This document shows, one piece after another, positions 6,259 through 10,827 of a DNA stretch of 10,827 nucleotides. The DNA comes from Pseudomonadales bacterium. GTDB lineage: Bacteria; Pseudomonadota; Gammaproteobacteria; Pseudomonadales; IMCC2047. Where the stretch lies: NCBI GenBank assembly GCA_021736745.1, contig JAIPFG010000077.1, positions 1 through 10,827 on the forward strand. Reading direction: 5' to 3'. The notes under the pieces were generated by a model. The model saw only the letters and a program-made list of their open reading frames with translations. It did not search any database and was not told the origin of the DNA. Within the stretch, counting starts at the first letter, position 1. The number at the start of each line of letters is the position of its first letter. The translations under genes were made by a program, and so were the position numbers.

Positions 6259-7236
6259 TTGAATACTGAGTTACAGGCAGTGACCTACAATCTGTCGCTT
6301 CAACCTGAAGATAGCAAACGTCTTGCTAGCCTATGTGGGCAATTGGATGAGAATCTGAGGTTAATAGAAAGGCGCCTTGGCATTGAAATATCCAATCGAG
6401 GTAATCATTTTCAACTACTCGGTAGCGCAGAGCGTGTTCAAGTCGCCAATCAGCTACTGGAGAGCCTTTACCGATCAACCAAAAATTCCCAGATTACACC
6501 CAATGAGGTGCACTTAGCATTACAGGATACCGGAGCTAATATGCCTGCCGATTCTGAAAAATCCTGGGTGATAAAGACGAAACGCGCCACAATCAAACCC
6601 CGAGGCATCAATCAACGGCATTATGTAAAGAACATTCATCAGCTAGATATTAATTTTGGCATCGGCCCCGCAGGTACAGGGAAAACCTATCTCGCCGTTG
6701 CTTGCGCGGTAAATGCTCTCGAAAAGGATGAGATTAGCCGTATTGTGCTGGTACGACCGGCAGTGGAAGCCGGAGAAAAACTAGGGTTTTTACCCGGCGA
6801 TATGGCGCAGAAGGTCGATCCCTATTTACGCCCTCTCTATGATGCGCTTTACGAAATGCTCGGGTTTGAGCAGGTGGCGCGTTTAATTGACCGTAATATT
6901 ATAGAGGTTGCGCCTCTGGCTTACATGCGTGGCCGAACGCTAAATGATGCTTTCATTATTCTGGATGAAAGCCAAAATACCACCCAGGAACAGATGAAAA
7001 TGTTTCTGACTCGTATCGGCTTCGGCGCAAAAGCGGTAATTACCGGTGATATTACTCAGGTGGATTTACCCCAGGGCAAAAAATCCGGATTAATGCATGC
7101 CGTCAATGTGCTCCGCGGCATTAAGGAAATCGGCTTCACCCATTTCAAAGCACAGGATGTTGTTCGCCATGCGCTGGTACAACGTATCGTCGAAGCCTAT
7201 GATGACTTCGACGAGCAAAACGATAACCAAAGATAA
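6259..7236 (+). CDS. ybeZ: PhoH-family ATPase (YbeZ / PhoL)
   Basis: A 325-residue cytoplasmic NTPase of the PhoH family, which works with YbeY in rRNA maturation and RNA quality control. Residues 1-75 form a KH-like N-terminal domain (ENLRLIERRLGIEISNRGNH), and the P-loop domain spans about 115-315. Walker A is GPAGTGKT (136-143) and Walker B is FIILDESQN (232-240); VRPAVEAGEKLGFLPGD (165-181) and EVAPLAYMRGRTLND (216-230) are family signatures. Codon 6259 is TTG. The nearest upstream in-frame stop is at 6238-6240 and no ATG lies between, so initiation must be at this TTG or a less usual codon such as ATT at 6256. The GGGAG at 6240-6244 is 14 bases from the TTG, a long spacing. The protein lines up with E. 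coli YbeZ from its first residues, supporting this start. ybeY follows after three bases. Confidence 0.95.
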   Translation: MNTELQAVTYNLSLQPEDSKRLASLCGQLDENLRLIERRLGIEISNRGNHFQLLGSAERVQVANQLLESLYRSTKNSQITPNEVHLALQDTGANMPADSEKSWVIKTKRATIKPRGINQRHYVKNIHQLDINFGIGPAGTGKTYLAVACAVNALEKDEISRIVLVRPAVEAGEKLGFLPGDMAQKVDPYLRPLYDALYEMLGFEQVARLIDRNIIEVAPLAYMRGRTLNDAFIILDESQNTTQEQMKMFLTRIGFGAKAVITGDITQVDLPQGKKSGLMHAVNVLRGIKEIGFTHFKAQDVVRHALVQRIVEAYDDFDEQNDNQR

Positions 7237-7239
7237 TAC

Positions 7240-7746
7240 ATGACTGAAATCCACATCGATATTCAACGCGCCAGCGAAGAACTCGAGGGCCCAACCGACG
7301 AGGATATTGCGTCGTGGGTTGAGTATACGTTATTGGATCAACCAACGGATATTGCGGTGATGGAGCTCAGCGTTCGACTGGTAGACACAGACGAAAGCGC
7401 AGAACTTAATCAAACGTTTCGTCATAAGACGGGCCCCACGAATGTTCTTTCTTTCCCTTTTGATGCTCCCCCGGGTTTACCGCAACAGAACGATTATCGG
7501 TTGTTGGGTGACATTGTTATTTGTGCACCCCTTGTCGCACAAGAGGCGACTCAACAGGATAAAAGCAAGCAATCACATTGGGCTCACTTAATTATCCATG
7601 GCATTCTGCATTTATTAGGTTATGACCATCAAAACGATAGCGACGCACAAGAGATGGAGCGCAATGAAATACGCCTGCTTTCACATTTTGAAATCCCCGA
7701 CCCTTACCAAGTTGTTCACACAATTAACACAAATGATATCCATTAA
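7240..7746 (+). CDS. ybeY: Endoribonuclease YbeY, 16S rRNA maturation factor
   Basis: A single-domain zinc-dependent UPF0054 endoribonuclease that takes part in 16S rRNA 3'-end maturation and 70S ribosome quality control. The metal site H-x3-H-x5-H is complete as His120, His124 and His130 in HGILHLLGYDH. The conserved arginine segment is FRHKTGPTNVLSFPFD (60-75), with Arg61 the likely counterpart of the E. coli catalytic Arg59, and LLGDIVIC (88-95) is the next family strand. At 168 residues the length is normal (E. coli 155), with a slightly longer C-terminal tail. ATG 7240 lies three bases after the ybeZ stop with only a weak ribosome binding site, so translation is probably coupled to ybeZ. 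The adjacent PhoH-type ATPase is its known partner. Confidence 0.96.
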   Translation: MTEIHIDIQRASEELEGPTDEDIASWVEYTLLDQPTDIAVMELSVRLVDTDESAELNQTFRHKTGPTNVLSFPFDAPPGLPQQNDYRLLGDIVICAPLVAQEATQQDKSKQSHWAHLIIHGILHLLGYDHQNDSDAQEMERNEIRLLSHFEIPDPYQVVHTINTNDIH

Positions 7747-7749
7747 ATC

Positions 7750-8613
7750 ATGACCGACGACAATTCCAGCGATCACCAGGAGTCCAAATCCTGGCTACAA
7801 AAAATTACCCAGGTTTTCAGTAACGAACCCAAAGCTAAAGAGGATATTCTTAACTTCTTGAAAGAAGCCCAGGATAAACAACTTCTGGATGGAGTGGTCT
7901 TTAATATTATTCAGGGCGCACTTGAAGTTACTGATATGAAAGTGCGGGATGTGATGGTACCCCGTCCACAAATGGTTGTGGTTAAAGCCTGCCAAACCCC
8001 CGAGGAGTTTCTGCCCACAATTACGGCATCCGGCCACTCTCGCTTTCCAGTGATCGGTGAAAACTATGATGAGATACTTGGTATACTGCTGGCGAAGGAT
8101 TTGTTACCCCTGCTTTTAAACACCAATTTACAGAAATTTCGACTTAGAGATATTTTGCGTCCGGCAACGGTCATTCCGGAAAGCAAAAGGCTTAGCACCC
8201 TGCTCAACGAGTTCCGTTCCAATAGAAATCATATGGCGGTTGTCATCGACGAATACGGTGGCGTTTCAGGCCTGGTGACGATTGAAGATGTTCTGGAAGA
8301 AATCGTTGGTGAAATTGAAGATGAATTTGATATTGACGCGGAGGACGCCTGGATCCGCGAAACAGAGGATGGTCGCTGTATTGTGAATGCGCTCACGCCC
8401 ATTGATGAATTCAATGAACACTTCAATCTTGAGTTCAGTGATGATGAATTCGATACCATTGGTGGCATTGTAATGCAGCATTTTGGCAGACTGCCGGATC
8501 GCCATGAATCCATTGAAATAGCAGGGCTGACATTCAAAGTACTGACAGCCGATAACCGGCGTATTCGATCACTGAAGGTAAGCCCCTGCAACGGCCAAAA
8601 ATCTACCGCCTGA
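7750..8613 (+). CDS. corC: CBS-domain protein of the CorC/YbeX family
   Basis: A 287-residue cytoplasmic protein with paired CBS domains at about 66-125 (VRDVMVPRPQMVVV, then GHSRFPVIGENYDEILGILL) and 133-190 (LRPATVIPESKRLSTLLNEF, then DEYGGVSGLVTIEDVLEEIVG). The CorC_HlyC transporter-associated domain is at about 205-280 (IVNALTPIDEFNEHFNL, DTIGGIVMQHFGRLP). There is no DUF21 membrane domain, as expected for the short YbeX type. Older annotation links it to CorA-dependent magnesium and cobalt efflux; work on E. coli YbeX instead connects it to ribosome function and magnesium balance, so its exact role is open. It starts three bases after the ybeY stop with no visible Shine-Dalgarno sequence and ends one base before lnt, so it is in the same coupled operon. 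Confidence 0.95.
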   Translation: MTDDNSSDHQESKSWLQKITQVFSNEPKAKEDILNFLKEAQDKQLLDGVVFNIIQGALEVTDMKVRDVMVPRPQMVVVKACQTPEEFLPTITASGHSRFPVIGENYDEILGILLAKDLLPLLLNTNLQKFRLRDILRPATVIPESKRLSTLLNEFRSNRNHMAVVIDEYGGVSGLVTIEDVLEEIVGEIEDEFDIDAEDAWIRETEDGRCIVNALTPIDEFNEHFNLEFSDDEFDTIGGIVMQHFGRLPDRHESIEIAGLTFKVLTADNRRIRSLKVSPCNGQKSTA

Positions 8614-8614
8614 T

Positions 8615-10150
8615 ATGGTCGGTCGCCTAAAAAAACACCAGGGTAACCTGCTCGCTCCTGTTGCTGGTGCTCTTGCCCCCTTTTCTTTTTCCCCATTTGA
8701 ACTTTGGCCCCTGGGAATTGCATCACTCTTTTTACTCCTGCTCGTTCTCGATTCCGCTTCACCGAGGCAGGCATTTTGGCGTGGCTGGCTATACGGAATT
8801 GGGTTTTTCGGTGTCGGAGCCTCCTGGGTTTACTTTAGTATTCACGAATACGGATATGCGCCTGCGCCATTGGCAGTATTCCTGACAGCACTATTTGTAG
8901 CAAGCTTGGCTCTATTGCTCAGCGCTCCATTTGCCTGCAGCTACCAATTTTTTTTCGCCCGCCGTCAACTTGGCGCACTGTTGGGTTTTCCCGCTCTTTG
9001 GGTACTTTTCGAATGGCTTCGCAGTTGGCTGTTGACCGGATTTCCCTGGCTTTTTATCGGCAATGCCCATATTGATACCTGGCTCGCCGGCTGGGCGCCA
9101 ATTACCGGCGTTTACGGACTTAGCCTCATTGTTGCACTGACCGCCTCAGTATTTTTCTACGGCATTGGCCACCTATCCCATCCGCGGAGAATTATCCCAT
9201 CGTTGGTAATCCTTGCTATATTACTGCTCTGGCCGGCGGGGCTTGTGCTACAAAATATCACCTGGTCAAAAGCCTATGCCGATCCGCTCCTGGTTACTCT
9301 CGTGCAACCCAATATTAGCCAGCATGTGAAGTGGCGCCCTGAGCAACAGAACAAAACGCTCACACTGTTGCGAAACCTATCCGAACAACAGCTAGCAAGC
9401 GATCTCATTATCTGGCCTGAAAACGCGATTCCTCTTTTTGTTCATCAGGCGGACAATTATCTTCGTAGTTTTAATGCGGCAGGCGCGCGAAGCCGGACTA
9501 CCTTCATATCAGGCATCCCCCACTGGCAACCCGCCTCCACAGGCAGTTCACAACAGCTGCATAACAGCTTAATCGCCTTTGGTTATGGCGCAGACGGTAT
9601 TTACCACAAGCAAAAACTCGTTCCCTTCGGAGAATACATACCTTTACAAAAGTTATTGCGGGGGCTGATTCAATTCTTCGACCTCCCAATGTCGGATTTT
9701 CGTCCTGGCCCCCAGAATCAACCCCTACTCCAGATTAAAAGGGGAAACCAATCTATCCAAATCGCCCCATTTATTTGTTATGAGATTGTTTATCCGGATT
9801 TTGTACGCAACTTGGCACGGCAAAGCGATCTGCTCTTAACCGTTAGTGACGATAGCTGGTTTGGAACCTCAATCGGCCCACACCAGCATCTTGAAATGGC
9901 GCGCATGCGAGCACTGGAGAATAGCCGTTACTTGGTTCGTGGAACTAATACAGGGATCACGGCCATTATTAATGAGGACGGGCAGATACTTGACCAGGCA
10001 GCACAATTCCAGCAAACCAGCTTAACAGGCAAAATCAGGCTCATGTCCGGATTCACCCCTTTTTCTCGCTGGGGATCAGTGCCGCTGTTACTCCTATGCT
10101 TTATCCTGCTTATTGTTGCTGGAACCGGCCGCACAAACTATAAAAGGTAA
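8615..10150 (+). CDS. lnt: Apolipoprotein N-acyltransferase
   Basis: An inner-membrane enzyme that adds the third acyl chain to the N-terminal cysteine of lipoproteins, needed for Lol-dependent transport to the outer membrane. The 511 residues match E. coli Lnt (512). Several hydrophobic helices fill about 12-215 (for example LGIASLFLLLLVLD, VFLTALFVASLALLLSA), followed by a periplasmic nitrilase domain (about 224-475) and a last helix at about 489-504. The catalytic triad is visible: Glu269 in DLIIWPENAIPLF, Lys332 in IYHKQKLVPFGEYIPL and Cys388 in APFICYEIVYPDF, close to E. coli Glu267, Lys335 and Cys387. RSWLLTGFPW (136-145) and SDDSWFGTSIGPHQHL (411-426) are further signatures. The ATG at 8615 is one base after the corC stop, with no clear ribosome binding site, consistent with coupling. 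It is the last gene of the operon. Confidence 0.97.
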   Translation: MVGRLKKHQGNLLAPVAGALAPFSFSPFELWPLGIASLFLLLLVLDSASPRQAFWRGWLYGIGFFGVGASWVYFSIHEYGYAPAPLAVFLTALFVASLALLLSAPFACSYQFFFARRQLGALLGFPALWVLFEWLRSWLLTGFPWLFIGNAHIDTWLAGWAPITGVYGLSLIVALTASVFFYGIGHLSHPRRIIPSLVILAILLLWPAGLVLQNITWSKAYADPLLVTLVQPNISQHVKWRPEQQNKTLTLLRNLSEQQLASDLIIWPENAIPLFVHQADNYLRSFNAAGARSRTTFISGIPHWQPASTGSSQQLHNSLIAFGYGADGIYHKQKLVPFGEYIPLQKLLRGLIQFFDLPMSDFRPGPQNQPLLQIKRGNQSIQIAPFICYEIVYPDFVRNLARQSDLLLTVSDDSWFGTSIGPHQHLEMARMRALENSRYLVRGTNTGITAIINEDGQILDQAAQFQQTSLTGKIRLMSGFTPFSRWGSVPLLLLCFILLIVAGTGRTNYKR

Positions 10151-10225
10151 TTGCGACAACGCCCCAGCAAGCGTAGGTTATTCTTTCCGTTCTTAAAGCC
10201 ACTGAAAATTTGACCTATTGAATAA

Positions 10226-10426
10226 AGGCCGTGTTATTTACCCGCCAAGGAGGCGCCAGGCACCTTAAATGCAAAGTGGCACCAATTATTCAGTAATGGT
10301 GTTTTAGGTACCGGCAAAGCCACCAAAGGCCCGGCACAAGTCTATCCCGGCAACTATCAAACTCGTTATTTTGATGAGAACGGCTGCGAAAATAGGTGGC
10401 TTCGCGTTTCTGACACCCTGCTGTAG
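10226..10426 (+). pseudogene. Start-less coding-like fragment of unknown family, probable gene remnant
   Basis: A frame of 66 sense codons is open from just after an in-frame TAA (10223-10225) to TAG at 10424-10426. It contains no ATG, GTG or TTG, so it cannot start translation normally. The conceptual peptide looks protein-like rather than random: KWHQLFSNGVLGTGKATKGP, then AQVYPGNYQTRYFDENGC, then ENRWLRVSDTLL before the stop. No other plus-strand frame immediately upstream continues it: an ATG at 10269 and a GTG at 10231 lie in other frames and stop within 13 and 22 codons. AAGGAGG at 10247-10253 is an apparently good ribosome binding site but serves no useful start. The simplest reading is the C-terminal end of a decayed or rearranged gene, possibly with a frameshift near 10270. 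I do not recognise the family. Confidence 0.35.
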
Positions 10427-10705
10427 CCCTTCGAAAAGTAGGAATAGATTTCTTTTAACGAGTCAAACAAGATGTTCCAACAGATACTAAAGTTAACGCA
10501 ATGCCATGTGTATCTAGTTAATCACATTATTGTTCCATTAACTGGAACTAATCTTGCCAATTAGTACTCTTTTTTGTAGCACAAACTCAGGTTATTCTTG
10601 TTGGGCTAAACAGCTTGGGTAAAAATCTTTCTGTTAACTGAATGACAATCTATAAGACTTTTCCCAATTTAACCCACTGTGTCGGAAGACCGCCGGAGAG
10701 CACCC
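10427..10705. other. AT-rich intergenic region with no gene seen
   Basis: No reading frame here has both a plausible start and recognisable protein content. It holds a perfect interrupted palindrome at 10532-10548, repeated GTTAAY words, and weak promoter-like sequence before the last gene (TATAAG at 10651-10656 without a convincing -35 box). The 11-base word AGGTTATTCTT occurs at 10589-10599 and also at 10175-10185 on the other side of the gene remnant. No intrinsic terminator is obvious directly after lnt either. Confidence 0.5.
10532..10548. repeat. Perfect interrupted palindrome GTTCCA-TTAAC-TGGAAC
   Basis: Six-base arms separated by five bases pair perfectly. The spacer region overlaps ATTAACT (10537-10543), which is itself the inverted copy of AGTTAAT at 10516-10522. 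The 17-bp length and symmetry suit a dimeric transcription factor site about 160 bp upstream of the gene at the right edge. Regulator unknown. Confidence 0.4.
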
Positions 10706-10827
10706 ATGAGTTTTATTGAAAAACACAGCAAATCTCTTTTCTGGGGGTTTATGCTAATCGCCCAGATATGTGCTTTCATCCTGTTTAAGGATTTAGCGGA
10801 TATCAGCCAATGGTGGGTGCAGTCAAC
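10706..10827 (+). CDS. N-terminal part of a membrane-anchored protein of unknown function; 3' end off the window
   Basis: Forty complete codons are visible (MSFIEKHSKSLFWGFMLIAQ, then ICAFILFKDLADISQWWVQS) and the frame is open at the edge. GGAG at 10695-10698 lies seven bases before the ATG, a good ribosome binding site. Residues about 11-27 form one hydrophobic segment after a short, positively charged N-terminus with Lys6 and Lys9, suggesting a signal anchor with the rest of the protein in the periplasm. Sensor proteins, cyclic-di-GMP enzymes and many small membrane proteins begin this way, so no family can be named. It is 555 bp from lnt and probably has its own promoter. Confidence 0.7.
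   Translation, partial: MSFIEKHSKSLFWGFMLIAQICAFILFKDLADISQWWVQS

Noticed and set aside
8229..8774. A 181-codon minus-strand frame across the corC-lnt junction
   Set aside because: Its peptide is rich in Ser, Thr and Pro and looks like antisense translation; both opposing genes are full-length and well conserved.
10151..10827. Possible mobile element or integration site at the right edge
   Set aside because: There is no transposase or integrase reading frame, no tRNA gene and no terminal inverted repeats; only one short direct repeat was found.

Overview
The window looks like a stretch of a gammaproteobacterial chromosome. The best single clue is the block miaB-ybeZ(phoH)-ybeY-corC(ybeX)-lnt in the canonical order. 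A divergent LysR / glutaryl-CoA dehydrogenase / CoA-transferase cluster like that of Pseudomonas supports this. Moderate GC content and AT-rich intergenic regions would suit a marine Cellvibrionales-type or related organism, but that finer placement is inference from general impression only. All intact genes read as ordinary chromosomal genes; I see no transposase, integrase, phage gene, CRISPR array, tRNA or rRNA.

Left part (1-2891): a glutarate catabolic module. A class III CoA-transferase (cut by the left edge) and glutaryl-CoA dehydrogenase are read leftwards, and a LysR-type regulator is read rightwards from a shared 158-bp AT-rich intergenic region. The CoA-transferase would activate glutarate to glutaryl-CoA, GcdH would decarboxylate it oxidatively to crotonyl-CoA, and the LysR protein would control the pair. 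A good sigma70-type promoter for gcdH and a candidate LysR site just upstream of it are visible.

Middle part (2892-4782): a stand-alone hisG of the long type with a C-terminal regulatory domain, converging on a Nu-class (YfcG-like) glutathione transferase gene, with a shared hairpin between them. The transferase gene and miaB are divergent across 200 bp that hold several inverted repeats, a perfect TATAAT and a small upstream reading frame with a strong ribosome binding site.

Right part (4783-10150): the tRNA-modification / ribosome-maturation / envelope operon. MiaB thiomethylates tRNA, YbeZ (PhoH-type ATPase) and YbeY (endoribonuclease) act in rRNA and ribosome quality control, CorC/YbeX is a CBS-domain protein, and Lnt completes lipoprotein acylation. 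ybeZ, ybeY, corC and lnt are packed with gaps of 1-3 bases, which implies one transcript with translational coupling.

Right edge (10151-10827): about 550 bp without an intact gene. It contains a 66-residue coding-like frame that lacks a start codon (a probable gene remnant), followed by an AT-rich region with a perfect interrupted palindrome. The first 40 codons of a small membrane-anchored protein of unknown function run off the end. No clearly novel system is visible. The points most worth checking are the miaB leader, the lone long-form HisG and the gene remnant after lnt.
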